Below, one piece after another: positions 44,201-58,626 of a DNA stretch of 64,000 bases (position 1 is its first letter; each line of letters starts with the position of its first letter). A program made the position numbers and the translations under genes. This stretch comes from Lampris incognitus (taxonomy: Eukaryota > Chordata > Actinopteri > Lampriformes > Lampridae): contig NC_079213.1 of assembly GCF_029633865.1 (NCBI RefSeq), positions 85,504,303-85,568,302 of the forward strand, in the 5' to 3' direction. The notes beneath the pieces were generated by a model. That model was not told the DNA's origin and did not search any database. It worked only from the letters and a program-made list of their open reading frames with translations.

Positions 44201-47200
44201 TTTTTCGGTGGACCAAGCCCTGGATCTGCTGGATCCAATGGATGAGCAGGAGTTGGACGACTCCACCCTCTCCACTCAAGGATCACTGTGCGGATTGCCC
44301 CCGACTTCCCTCCTCCAGACGGAGGAGCCGGAGTCCACCAGCAGCCTGCTGAATGAACACCCAGGGGATCCTGGGGTCTCCTTCTCCTGCTTCTACGGCC
44401 CTACCGGCGATAGGAGGCCTTGTTCACGAGCTCCTCGGCATTATTAAGAGGCCAGCAGCCTAAAAAGGCCTTGTCACGCTGTCGAAGCAGGAGACCACTT
44501 CCCCGGATGACATAAGTGGGGTTTTCCCTCTGGTGCAGGCAGCCAGATGAGATCCTGTTTGGCCTTGTTTTCCGATGTGGGTTCCATTTCTGCTCAGGTA
44601 CAATATTGACTCGGGGTCCTTCGACTACATATGACGTCACGGATTATGTTGCTAGCTAGTGTTGTTTAACACTAGCTTTATAGTTATTTAGCTGTGTGTT
44701 TTTTACAATCCACGTTAACATAGAGTTGGTTAGTAAAGATGCGAGGGCTGAAGGCCCGAGCTGCGGTTTTGGAGCGAGGCCGCAGGCTCAGGACCCCGTC
44801 CTGGATGAGCAAACGCGCGCGAGGGCCAAAGGCCCGAGCCGCGTCTAATGTCAATCTACTGTTTCCCGCTGTTCCTAAACTGAACTAGCCCCTACCCAAT
44901 CATAATGCATAAAGTAGTGATGTCATCTGTAGTCGCAGGACTCCGAGCACATCCGGTAGTGCGAGTAGTTAAAGTACCGACGCCGGCCATCAGGAGGTAT
45001 CAGGAAGGGGCAGTGGCAGACCCCATGGACCTGTGGGCCCCCATCTCCACCTTTGTGGTCATCACCAAGATGGAGGGCTTTTTGGAGCATGGTTTTCCTC
45101 CTGTCCCTGCCCTGGAGCCCAAGCTGACCACCTTTTTTGGGGTAAAACAGGCTGGCTTGGTCATTGGTCGGAGGCCTGTAACGCCCTCCTCCTGGGACCA
45201 GCCAACGGCGAGCTTGGTGGATTGGGTGTGCCTTCCCAGCCTCGGCAGCAGCGAACAACATCTCCTTGTTGGCCTTTTCATTGACCAAGTTGGCCATTCT
45301 GACATAATCTTAATTTTACCAACTGGATCGGCGGAATCTTCCCGATTTCGAGTTGTAAATAAACATGTTAGATATTTACAACTTGCAATCCTTTAGTGTG
45401 AAAGGAACAGTGATGGAATATTGAGCAGATACCCGCAATAGCCAATGAGAGCAAACTGACCAGGAAGTGTCATCAACTGGATGTTGTATGAGTCTGTCTT
45501 CTCAGCCATGACTTCATCCACAGCTTTTTTTTTTCTCTTTTTTTTTTTAGGCGTATGCACTGCTCCCGCCACTTGAAATGAGCGGGGCATCCAACGTATG
45601 CATCAGGATAAGTGGTGTGCAAACTCTGCCAACTCGGTGTACCAATGGCATGGTTTTTCGGTACAAAACATGGCACACACAAGTGCAACCAGCTGACAAC
45701 AATGGTCCGCTTCCACGTTTGCTTTACTCTGAAGTCGCATTTGATCACGCGAGTTTCTGAGATCCCAAGTCCCTGGAATCGCCACTCTTAAATCGTTGAG
45801 TATAAAGGCTAAGTGTGTGGTCCTGTGCCTTGACTGAATCATCAGGTGTGTGCGTTCTTACGATTAAAATATTAAAATTCAGTTGACTTTTTCGGGATAA
45901 CTGTGGTCTCCTACATTTTTAAAATCTTTTTAAGATTTGAAAATCCTCTCGTGTGCACCAGTTGTCCTGTGGGATAAACTCTCACACAGAGCTGTGTAGC
46001 AGAAAGTCTCTCACCAAAACACACTGCTGTGAAAATGTGAAGGCTTGCTGTCATCAGTTTACTTTTGCACCCAGCCATTTCAGTAAGAGGATCTAAAGAA
46101 GGAAGTTTGCTTTGGTGGTGCTCTCGAATGAGTTGTCAAATTGGAGAGGGGAGAAGAGGAGGGGAGAATACAGGAGTAGAGCGTTGAAGAGGTGAAGGGC
46201 GGAAAAATTATCTTTTTTCTTCTTCTTTTTTTAAGAGTGACTGATGCAATATGCAGAGGTCGACATAGCCTGTTGCACAAGATTTTACGTTTTGGCCACT
46301 AAGGATGCAGAGTCAATTGTCCGAGTGGCCACTTGCCTTGATTTTTTTTGTTGTTGTCTTAAAAACCAACTAATCCCATCTGTGTTTATGTGTGAACTTT
46401 CCTTCTTATGAAATTAAATTGTCTTGAACAATTAGTTGTAACATCAATGTGCCAACTTTAGCTAGGCCGCATTGATGGCTGGGTTGCAAAAACACAGATG
46501 TACTGTTGCTGCAGATGTTGTTGACAGTGACAGAGACTCCCATTGTCCCTGTAATTATGAAAAACAATGAATGAGAGTTCAGTGGAGTGGAAGAAAGAAT
46601 TTGAGTATGATGCTGTGAATGATGTGATATAGTTCTTTCTAAAGTTATTTTCTTTACACCTCATTTAGAAAATGCAACATTCCAGTGAACTACCAGATCT
46701 TACAATACCGCTGGAGTAGTGACCTATGGCCTTCCTAGTAATGAAGTTGGCAGGGCCAATAGATAAAAGCCAGGGTGTCTGGGTAGCATAGTGGTCTATT
46801 CTATTGCCTGCCAGCACAGGGATCGCCGGTTCGAATCCCTGCATTGCCTCCGGCTTGGTCGGGCGTCTCTACAGACACAGTTGGCCGTGTCTGCAGGTGG
46901 GAAGCTGGATGTAAGTATGTGTCCTGGTCGCTGCACTCGTGCCTCCTTTGGTCGGTCAGAGCGCCTGTTCAGGGGGGAGAGGGAACTAGGGGGATAGCGT
47001 GATCCTCCTAGGCGTCACATCCCCCTGGTGAAACTGCTCATTGTCAGGTGAAAAGAAGCAGCTGGTGACTCCACATGTATCGGAGGAAGCATGTGGTAGT
47101 CTGCAGCCCTCCCCGGACTGGCAGAGGGGGTAGAGCAATGACTGAGATGGCTCAGAAGAGTGGGGTAGTTGGCCAAGTACAATTGGGAAGGAAAAAAGGG

Positions 47201-50200
47201 AGAACCCCCCCCCCCCCCCAAAAAAATAGGTAAAATCCTGCAGAAGATGGAGTTTGGCCAGCAGGACCACATTATAAAAATCTTCAATCTGGTTTACCAT
47301 ACCGTGAAAAACATCAGTTTGTTATTTTTGGCTATCTGCCAGTTTTAATACGTAATGTGCAATAAGCGATAATGTTCATATCTACTACTCCTACTACTTT
47401 TGGCTGCTCCCGTTAGGGGTCACCACAGCAGATCATCCGTGTCCATTTGTTCCTGTCCTCTGCATCTTCCTCTGTCACGCCAGCCACCTGCATGTCCTTC
47501 CTCACCACATCCATAAATCTCCTCTTTGGCCTTCCTCTTATCCTCTCCCCTGGCAGCTCCATATTCAGCTTCCTTCTCCCAATATACGCAGCATCTCTTC
47601 TCCACACATGTCCAAGCCATCTCAATCTTGCCTCTCTTGCTTTGTCTCCAAACTGTCCAACCTGAGCGGTCCTTCTAATATAATCATTCCTAATCCTGCC
47701 CTTCTGTGTCACTTCCAATGAAAATTTTAGCATGTTAACTCTGCCACCTCCAGCTCCACCTCCTGTCTTTTCGTCAGTTCCAGTCTCCAAACCATATAAC
47801 ATAGCTGGTCTCACAACCATCTTGTAAACCTTCCCTTTAACTCTTGCTGGTACCCTTCTGTCACAAGTCACTCCTGGCACTCTTCTCCACCCACTCCACC
47901 CTGCCTGCACTCTCTTCTTCACCTCTCTTCTGCAAACCCTGTTACTTTGGACAGTTGACCCCAAGTATTTAAACTCATATGCCTTCATCACCTCTACTCC
48001 TTGCATCCTCACCATTCCACTGTCCTTCCTGTCATTCACGCATAGGTATTCTGTCTTGCTCCTACTGACTTTCATTCCTCTTCTCTCCAGTGCATACCTC
48101 CACCTCTCCAGGCTCTCCTCAACCTGCACCCTACTCTTGCTACAGATCACAATGTCATCCGCATACACCATAGTCCACAGAGATTCCTGCCTGATCTCCT
48201 CCATCAACCTGTCCATCTCCAGTGCAGACAAGAAAAGGCTCAGAGCCGAGCCTTGATGTAATCCCACCTCCACCTTGAACCCATCTAACATTCCAACAGC
48301 ACACCTCACCATTGTCACACTTCCCTCATACATATCCTGCACCACTCCTACATACTTCTGTGCAACTCCCCACTGTCTCATACAATGCCACACCTTCTTT
48401 CTCGGCACCCTATCATATGCTTTCTCTAAATCCACGGACACAATGTAAGTCCTTCTGGCCTTCTCTATACTTCTCAATCAACATTCTCAAAGCAAATATC
48501 ACATCTGTGGTGCTCTTTCATGGCATGAAACCATACTGCTGCTCGCTAATCATCACCTCTCCTCTTAACCTTGCTTCTATTACTCGCTCCCATATCTTCA
48601 TGCTGTGGCTGATCAACTTTATACCTCTGTAGTTGCTACAGTTCTGCACATCACCCTTATTCTTGAAAGTCAAAACCAGTATGCTTCTGCTTCTTCGCCA
48701 CTCCTCAGGCATCCTCTCACTTTCCAAGATTGTGTTAAACAATCTAGTTAACACCTCCACTGCCATCTCTCCTAAACATCTCCGTGCCTCCACAGGTATG
48801 TCATCAGGACCAACTGCCATTCCACTCTTCATCCTCTTCATAGCTGCCCTCACTTCTACCTTGCTAATCCACCGCACTTCCTGAGTCACTATCCCCACAT
48901 CATCCAACCTCCTCTCTTTCTCATTTTCTTCATTCATCAGCCCCTCAAAGTACTCCTTCCACCATTTCAGCACACTCTTCTCGCTTGTCAGCACATTTCC
49001 ATCCCTATCTTTGATCGCCCTAACCTGCTGCACATCCTTCCCAGCTCGGTCCCTTGGTCTAGCCAATCGATAGAAGTCCTTTTCTCCTTCCTTAGTGTCT
49101 AACCTCTCATACAACTCACCATATGCCTTTTCCTTTTCCTTTGCCTTTGCCACGTCTTTCTTTGCTTTATGATGCATCTTGTACTCCTGTCTACTTTCTT
49201 CATCTCTCTGAGTATCCCACTTCTTCTTTTCCAACCTCTTCCTCTGTATACTTTGCTGTACTTCCTCATTCCACCACCAAGTCTCCTTGTCTTCCTTCCT
49301 CTGTCCTGATGACACACCAAGTACCTTCCTAGCTGTCTCCCTCACTATTTCTGCAGTAGTCTCCCAGCCATCCGGCAACACTTCACTACCACCCAGTGCC
49401 TGTCTTAACTCCTCCCTGAACTCCACACAACAGTCTTCCTTCTTCAATTTCCACCATTTGAACTTTGGCTCTGTCTTCACTCGCTTCCTGTTTTTGGTCT
49501 CCAAAGTCATCCTACAGACCACTATCCGATGCTGCCTAGCTACATTCTCCCCTGTCACCACCTTGCAGTCTCCAATCCCTTTTAGATGGCGCCTTCTACA
49601 TAAGATATAGTCCACCTGTGTGCACTTTCCTCCACTCTTGTACATCACCTTGTGTTCCTCCCTCTTCTTGAAATATGTATTCACCACAGCCATTTCCATC
49701 CCTTTCGCAAAATTCCCCACCATCTGTCCTTCCACATTTCTCTCCTTGACACCATACCTACCCATCACCTCCTCATTACCTCTGTTCCCATCACCAACAT
49801 GCCCATTGAAGTCCGTTCCAATCACCATTCTCTCTTCTCTGGGTACACTCTCCACAACTTCAGAATTCTTCTTTCTCTTCCATCTCACACCCAACTTGCG
49901 GGGCACATGCGCTGATAATATTCGTCAATACACCTTCGATTTCCAACTTCATACTCGTCACTCTATCTGACACTCTTCACCTCCAGCACACTCTTGACAT
50001 ACTCTTCCTTCAGAAGTACACCCTACCCCATTTCTCCTCCCATTCACACTGTGGTAGAAGAGTTTGAACCCACCTCCAATGCTGTTCTTATTATCCCTGA
50101 TAAAGTTCTTATGAATGTGAAATTATTTAGACCACATGAAATGGCATTTAGGGCATTGCAAGCTTCCGCAATGTGACACATTTCTGAAAGAAATGGGTCA

Positions 50201-53177
50201 ATGGGGTGGGCTCTCATAAATGGTTGATTTGACTGGCATTTTAACATTCTGCCATGTACGCTGATGGGAGTTCTGTTTTTTCAGGGGAAAGAAAAATCTT
50301 TGGAAGCCCATCATGACCGGTACATAGTTGATAAAACAGTCCACACACACAGGTGAAAAATCTCACAAAAGCCTCCCTCCTTGAACCGAATGAACTTCAA
50401 CCATTGTTTTCATAGTAGGAGTTTTTGGAAAAGTAAAAGGTGTTTTTGAACGTGAATAGCCAAAGACGCAACTGCGAAAGTGCAAACATGTGCACTTAGA
50501 TTTTTAAGAGGTAGAGGAGGCAGATAAAAAGGGTAAAATGAAGGAAAATACATTTTTAATTTTATGTGATCTTTAATAAATATTTCCTTTTTTATTTTAA
50601 CAATCTGTTTATTGGCTTTATGCACAAATACATCTGATATAATCACAATTAGCAGTGCATAATACGACTGTGTAATATATAAAATATCATAATATGACTT
50701 TACAAGGTAAAAACATCCTTAACATGATTCTCAAATACTTACTAGGAAAGCCCACAACACAGCCAACAGCAACTCCTGTGCAGGCAATGATATTAGCTTT
50801 TGGGAACTGGGTAACAACTGCTGCCAACTTGTGTCAGGCCTTGCCACCCACTAACTATGGAAGAAAAAAAAAACTTGACAGAAAAAATGTTGTCCTGTAA
50901 TAGATTCACTTGAGCCCCGATGATGCTGCTGTGTGTGTGTGACATCTGCTAACTTTTTGCTGCTTCCATTCAGGTGTTGTCTCTTTCCCGGCTCTGGCCA
51001 CTTGCCAGCTCTGGGTGGGAAGAGAGGGGACTTCCTTGTTTTGTTCAGCTAAAGAGAAACATATTGGATAAATGGGAGTTTGGACTAACCACTCTGTTCT
51101 TCCAAATAGGCATGAGTGACTCAAGGAGATCAGATATGGTCCTACTTTTAGCCATTTATGACAGCATTAAGCATTACACCACAATGGAAAGCCTTAATGA
51201 CAAAGTGCAAACTGGCGGATTTGGGGGTGGGGTGTGTGTGGGTGGTGGGGGATAAACGGGGCATTGTCCTACTGGTCAATGATCCAGTCTGCTGGCTTTG
51301 GTCAACACATCAGCTAGTCAGCACCACTGAGGTTGCTTTTCCTGAATGCTCAAATGACCTCATGTGAATACCCTTCTCCTTCACTCCTTTCCCTCAGACT
51401 GGGGTTTTTGCCTGCCACCTCTTGCTTTTGTGTCTCTGGCTCATAAAGTCCCAGGAGGAGGAGGTCAGCTAGGTCAGGATGTTTTGTTGGTCAGTGTATT
51501 GGGTGAGAGAACCTATGAAAATCTGCCGAGGTTTGTTTATCCCATGGCACTTATTTTCAGAGACAGAAGACAGCGAAGATTCAAGTCATACACAGTCTGA
51601 AGAGTCTATCCAACCCCGCCTTCTCCTCCTTTATACATTGCAGTATCATTAATCTGGTTCTCCTATATGGCACAATCTTTCCCTCAATATGCTCATTGTA
51701 AACAATGCAAACACAGTTTTCTAGATCACACACAGCCTTAAGGATTATTGGTCTCTCTACTCCCAATTTACTACATGTCATTGCAAAAGCTTTGACTTGG
51801 AAATTACTTCACCCTCACATAAAGCTTCTCCCTTGGGCTGCTGAGACAAGACCCTCAGATGCAAAAGCACCCGCTTTAGTACAAGTCATGTTCCCTCTTG
51901 CAATAGGGGAACTGAACAAACTCACCCTGTGACTGTTGTTGCCTGTGTGATGTTGCAGGGTCTATGTGCTACCTAGGTGTATCTATGTACATCAGTGTGT
52001 ATTTCTGTATTCCAAGTATTTTACTGCGTTTAAGTTTCTATGTAAGTTTCTGTCTATTCGATGGCTGACGCTACTCTGCCATGATTTCATAGTCTGTGAG
52101 ATGACACAGATGACTAGGCTGCTCCCCGACTGGGCCTCTCGTTGGTTGTGACTCAGCTTAGACCGCACTGAGTAAGATTAGTTTACTTCTTAGGAATACA
52201 GCTGGCACTAGCTGTTGTATTCATGTGTATTTAACTAGCTGTGTAGGGGTTTCTTTGTGTGTGTGTGTTGTGTGTGTGTGTGTGTGTGTGTTCATCTACA
52301 ATCCATGCACAAACTGTTCTTCATACTGAGCCGACACAGACACCTGACCCACTATGATTCCGATTTCCTGCTTTTATCCGACTGACCAAGTAATGTAATA
52401 AACACATACTGTTATCCCCACAGTGTCAGCCCTTCCTGTTATGACAAACCCTCAAACACATCCTTCGATGATGATAACGTCTCGTCCTCCTTTGTTCCCT
52501 TTCTTGCCTGTGTGTGTGGGTTTGTGACTGAGTGCATGCCTGCCAGTGTTGTGCACAGGTTTGTGCAGGTCATTATTCACAGGTTTTGTTACTCCACAGG
52601 CCCTAGGCAGAAGAGTGAGATTTCAGAGTGTGAGAGCTTTGGTCTCTGGTGTTGTTTCCTCACAAGTGCACCCTCATGCTTCTTCAGTTACAGTGCAGGG
52701 TCATATCCCCCTCCCCCCCTGCGCGCGCGCGTGTGTGTGCATGCGTGTGTGTGTGAGAGAAAGAGATCAGCCCCCTATTTGGCCAGGGTGTCATAAAATG
52801 CAAATAATTGTTTCTGTGCAAATAATTGTTTCTGGAAGATTTGCTTGGCAGATACTGCCAGACTGATTTGGCAGGCTATTTTTCAGACTTAATCGGCAAA
52901 TCTCAGGAAATTTAAAACATTGTGTCAGCTAAAGTTTTTCATGCATTTTCTTTCTTTTTTTAACATCTCATAGATTGTAGGTTATTGTTCACTCTCGTAG
53001 CCTTGATGAGGGACCATGTCCAGTTGTCATGAGTACTGTCGGTGCCTGGCCTGGTTACTCATTCTCCACAGAGCTCTGGCTCCTGCTACTGAAACCACAT
53101 GTATATATACACAAACACTCTTGTTCTCACGGCTGTTTTCCGTTCCTGCATTTCCCAAGGCAGGTCATGTCAGGCAA

Positions 53178-53215
<38 letters not shown>

Positions 53216-56200
53216 TCACACACACACACACAAAGATGAGGTGTGTGTGTATGTACCATCACCTTTTTGAGTAAGAGCCTATGTGGTGTTTGAGTGTTGA
53301 GACAAGAGCTGTTTGGCCTGGTATTGAACTTGTGGGTAGAGAGTGCCTCTTGCTAGCTACAGTATTTGCTATTTCCCTGCTCTTCTTTTTCCTGCATTTA
53401 GTGATGAGCAAGATAAATTGCAACCATCTGTGTTCACTAATCCTTCCTTCACTCGCCATCTCCTTTACGCTTCTCTCTTTCCATTAGCAGCCAAGAGGCT
53501 GGCAGTCTGACAGGATCTGCCACTGAGTGCCTGGCTCACAGGAGACCAGGGCCTGTACTTTGGCTCAGCTAGCTCCCTTGCTGTTACCTTCCCTCCCCCT
53601 TGCTGCTGTCCTTCTGGTCAGCCTAAGGTCATCTAATGACCAGTTGTCACAGCCCAGCTGACACACAGTGCAAGGATATGAGGAAGGGAGAGCCATATGA
53701 TGGCACAAACACTGCTGACTACTGCTGCTGCTGATGCCCCGCCCTTTCCAAAACACACACACACATACGCTACAGCTGCTGCCTCTGCTCCCTTGGGACC
53801 ATGCATGTCTGTCTACCGCCTGTCTGTCGGTCTCGGACACCGACGAGTGGCATGCCATTCTTTCAGAAGAATAGCAGAGCAGAGAAAAATGAGGGCTTGC
53901 CCAGGCGTCTGACAAAGCCCCAGCTGCTGAAATCATGCTGACTCATCATGGCTTAGGCTGCTGCACTGCCAAGAGACCAGCGGTATGCTAGTCAGCTCAC
54001 CACTGATGTACATGGGCAACGAGTAGACCAAGTTATATCAAGGCCTTTGCCTTGTTGAATGCTCTGGGTCTTCAAGTGTAGGGAAAATTAAACACACAAA
54101 CTGGAGAAAGAGGCTTATCGCTGTTAATAGTACAGAACTAAAATGTCCGCTGTCCAGGGATCAAAAACAGACTCATGTTCTGAGTGATTGCGGTACACAT
54201 GAAATATACCGTTGATTTGGAATAGGATTAATTGGTCTCTGGTTCATGAAACGTGCTACCCAGCAAAGGTCATGATTTATTATAAGTGAGAAAATATTCT
54301 GAAAGGCTAAAACTGCAGATAGGATGTTTTTGGATGATGTTATTGTCATGTTGCTCTCCTTATAAGTTTTGCCATCGTGCCCTTGAGCAGGGCATTTGTT
54401 TAACTGTTGAATTGAAGTTGCCACTAGCCAACGTGAGAGCCCTGTAGCCATTCTTGGGGGAGTTCTCAGATGCTCATCATTGCAAATGTGTGATTGCACA
54501 GCTGTTTTACTCTAACAAGCAAGTGCAGGGCAGTAGCTATGTTCTTAACTGTCCCCAAGTCAAGACAGAATTCAAAAGGTTTTTGAATTTGGGGCCCTAA
54601 ACTTTGTTAACATGTTACTGTGAAAGAAAAGATAGAGCTTAATACTGGTAAGTTGAAACTCAGTCTTTCAAACCTGCATTTACTCGGTGGTGGTGTTTCA
54701 GTGGGTTTGAAGTTCAGCTTTCTGTTTTATCATTGATGTCATCGTTTATATCATTCAGGCTTGATTACTGTTTTATTGTTATGGTTATGGTTATGGTTAT
54801 ATTTTTGCTGTCTGTGGCTTAAATTTGCCCCATTTTACCTTTTTATCCAATTTTGTTCATTGTGTAAAGCACTTTATAACTGTATCTGGGAAGTGCTCTA
54901 CCATTAAAATTTTCATTGTGAACATGGATCCAACAGGGTGTCAAATTTCAGCCTACTAGTATCTACCCATTCCTCCTATTATATCTCTACTCAGGTGTGT
55001 TTTGCTGCTGTCGAGAGGACAGACACAGGCTTTAACCAGCAGATTTCTCTAGACAGAGGACTAGTTAATAAAATCGGTTGGTGTAGCATTGGGTTGGAAT
55101 GAAAACCTGCACGTACATGACTGTCCTTAGCACATGATTGAATACCACTGGGATGGAGGATGGATTAGGTGACGGATGGACAGAGGAGGCCTGGGAGCGT
55201 AGGAAACAGGAAGAGGAGGAGGAAGTGCTTAGTGTTAGAGTAGAGAGGGGAGAACCACCAAGAGAAATTAAGTCCTCTATATTTTTCTAGGTTTTGACCC
55301 TCTAACAGTTGCGCATTGTTGTGTGTTGACCCTTGCACATTCATCAAATGTTTGTCTTTATGTGAGGGGTGTCGATAATCCTAATCAAGTTGAATGTTAG
55401 CTATAAAAATAATGAAGATGGAAAAGTATGGAGATGACCAGTCAAGATCAGTTCAGACTCATCACTACTGTACTGTACTCTTTCAAAAGCGAGTTTTTGA
55501 GATGGACTCACCCAAAGAATAGGGCAGCTGTGTCGGATATGTGTGTGCCACCAGCACTCTGCAGGGCTCAGACTGGCACTGAGAGGGGACTGGTACAGCT
55601 GGTCTGAGACCAGACTAAGAAACAGCTGTAATACAGGAAGAGAGGGGCAAAATGTGGCAATGGTCTTGGATTAGAAGTATTGTCAACTGGTTTAGTCTAG
55701 ACTAGTGGTGACTGTAGGATCTGTCCTGAAAAGTGCCATTGCGTCCAATTTGAGAAACTACACTATCAGTTTTTTCCCCCAAGAGCCAGGTACATTATTT
55801 TGTTTTGTTTCCCATTTGGTTTAGTTAGAATTGACATTTCTGGACTTCAATCCCTGTAAGAATATATTTACTGACACAGTTTGTTTGCCTTACTTCTTCT
55901 CTGTGAGGAAATAGTGCCCCAGATGTCTTTTGATAAAGAAGTTTGATGACTCAACTTTTTGGCCCCTAGTAGTTGACAGCAGGCAGGGGAGTTGAGCTGT
56001 GATCTTTCAAGCAACTATTCTCTCCCTGTCACCTTTAACTTGCTTAAATTGCTCAAAATATTTCAAGGCTGTTTAATCTTTTTCATGCTATGTTATACTG
56101 CGGTGTTTGATTCAATACTTTAACCCTTAAGCTGGTAACAATGCTGAAGCAGGTTTTCAGTGTCATGGTAAGCAAGTCTTAACTGCCAGGGTTCAGAGAA

Positions 56201-58595
56201 TCAGTTTTTTTTTTATTATTACATATCAGTCTCATTTCCAGGAAAGTGAAGGATAAAACGCCCATGTCACCCTGCAGCTGGCATGGGGAAATGCTGCCAT
56301 CTACTGATTGAGGTTATATCTCCAAAATGAGGCCCGATTTATTGCTTGTAGTTATGTGATGTTGATTATGATAATTGTTGTAAAATTATTAGTGTGAGCC
56401 TTTCGGTGTTACAAGCCTTCTGTTGACAGGATATAACTGTAGTATGGTTGAAAGGGAAATTGTAAAAGATGAGCTCTGAAACTGTCTCACAGTCAGTCGA
56501 GTACTTTCAGTTTGCAGAATCTGGTAGAAAGCTTCCTCTCCAGTGACAGAATCAGAATCATGTTTATTGGCCATGTAGGTTTGCACACACATGGAATTTG
56601 ACTCCGGTTTTGTGGCTCTCTCAGTGTATATAGAATAACAACACTACAACACAACAATCTTCAGATATATACACAAGGATTGACTATATACAGACAAAAT
56701 AAGATGTAATAAAGTGCAATTGTGCAGAGAATATATCAGAGACGCTGAAATAGATGTTAACAGGTTACTTACATACATGCCTGAGGTAGATGGACACGAC
56801 AGAGCGTACCTGTATACGTACAATGTACAGTACAGTATGTACAAATTGGTTGGATTTATTTGACAGTGTTAACTGTTCATTTGAGTGACAGCCTGCGGAA
56901 AGAAGCGGTTTTTATATCTGGTTATTTTGGGTTACAGTGCTCTGTGGTCCATGCCAGAGGGGAGGAGTTGGAACAGGTTGTGACCACGGTGTGATGGGTC
57001 TGCAGTGATGTTGCCTGCTCGTTTCCTGAGTCTAGAGGTGTATAAGTCCTGAATGGAGGGCAGGTTGGAACCAATGATTTTCTCTGCAGTCCTGACTGTC
57101 CATTGTTGGCCAATCCAAACCAGACATCGATGGATGTGCAGAGGACAGACTGGATTATTGCAGTGTAGAACTGAATCAGCAGTTCCTGAGGCAGGTTGAA
57201 CTTCCTGAGCTGGCGGAGAGAGTACATCCTCTGCTGGGCCTTTTTGATGGTTGTGTCTGCGTTGGATGCCCAGCTTAGGTCCTGGGAGATTGTGGAACCC
57301 AGAAATCTGTAGGTTTTCACCGTAGACACCGTGCTGTTGAGTATGATGAGGGGGGCAGATTGAAACATTATTGCCACGTCCTACTGCATTATCCGTGTAG
57401 GAAATTCTTCCTCTTATTCTGCTTTTCAGCATCAAAACAAGCTGTTTTCAGCTCAGCTCAACAAGAATGAGCCAGTTAGTAGTTGAAAGCACACTAAATG
57501 TTCATTCCAGGGTTGTGGTTTTCTTTTGCTGGTGCTGGCTGGTGAATTTTATATTTGTTTGTTTTATGTTTTAAAAAAAACACTGAATGAAGTAAGAGCA
57601 GGTGGTGTTCTCCATGTAAAGAAAAAGACAGCACCTCACTAAAACAAAGGGGTGGATGATGTGCATGTTGAGGAAGTCTGTTAACTCTGAAACAGAATTG
57701 TAAGTGTAAATGGAACACAACTTAATCCTGTCTGCAGTTGTTAGGCTACTAACCAGCTCTCTGTCTAACCTTGACTGTGAAATGCTAACTGGAAGTTTAC
57801 CTCTGCTCATGCCACATGTAAAGTGGCTACTGCTGGGTTTAATGCAAATTTGAGGATGAGCAAATTAGACTGCGATATCAGCATGTGGGGGGTTTGTTTC
57901 CCTTGTAGATAACCACATGTTCATAAGAGAGAAGAAAGCTTGCAAGTTCATGTCACCTGAATCTTTATCACAGAGCATTCTTAACAGGTGCAGCTCAGAG
58001 AGCAACCGCCTAACAGCAGCTAGCACTGAACACAAACAAAAGGGAACACAAGCAAAATGGGAAACCAAAGAACAAAACAATTTCTTATATTGACTACTGG
58101 CAACAGCAAACTAAAGAACACAAGAAATTGAAGTGTTATGATTACTGACAGAGTAATAGTTAAGTTGCAGATTTTCTTTTTATAGTGAAGAAGAGTGGAA
58201 AAAAGAGGAAATAAAATTTGGGTGCAGTGACCACAACCTTGTTGAAATTAGAAATGAAAGAAAAGCTTCCAAAGAAAAGACATACTGTCACTGCCAGCCA
58301 GGGGAGATAGAGGCTGTCATTTCCTGCTTTCCTGTGGAGTAGCTTGATTAGCAAATGTCATCAGAAATGTGAAAAGGAAATATTTGAGTCAGGCAGACAA
58401 AGACAGATGGAGAAAGAGAGCAAGAGAACCAGTGGCAAGGACTGTCATGAGTGTCTCTCTTGAATCTTTGTTCCATATTATCCTGCCAACCAAATCCTTG
58501 TCAGAAAAATGTTTTGATCTATTTTTACAAGGTAACCACAAGGGAACCGTCTCCTTGATCTGACTCTCAACCACATCCCCCACCCACTCTCTCTC

Positions 58596-58626
<31 letters not shown>

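Larger units (their letters stand above)
47385..50070 (-). mobile_element. 5'-truncated RTE-like LINE
   Basis: Minus-strand element containing the C-terminal part of an AP endonuclease and a full reverse transcriptase region, split into two frames (49906-48518 and 48477-47413). It ends after GGGAGCAGCCAAAAG in short TAGTAG-type repeats (47385-47398), as RTE elements do. The 5' side is lost near 50070. Confidence 0.75.

Noticed and set aside
44923..45396. Open frames of 124-163 codons on both strands
   Set aside because: Overlapping frames in moderately GC-rich sequence with no recognisable protein; possibly retroelement debris, not a supported gene.
50661..50678. TAATACGACT, resembling a phage T7 promoter
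   Set aside because: Only the first 10 bases match and the context is vertebrate intron; coincidence.
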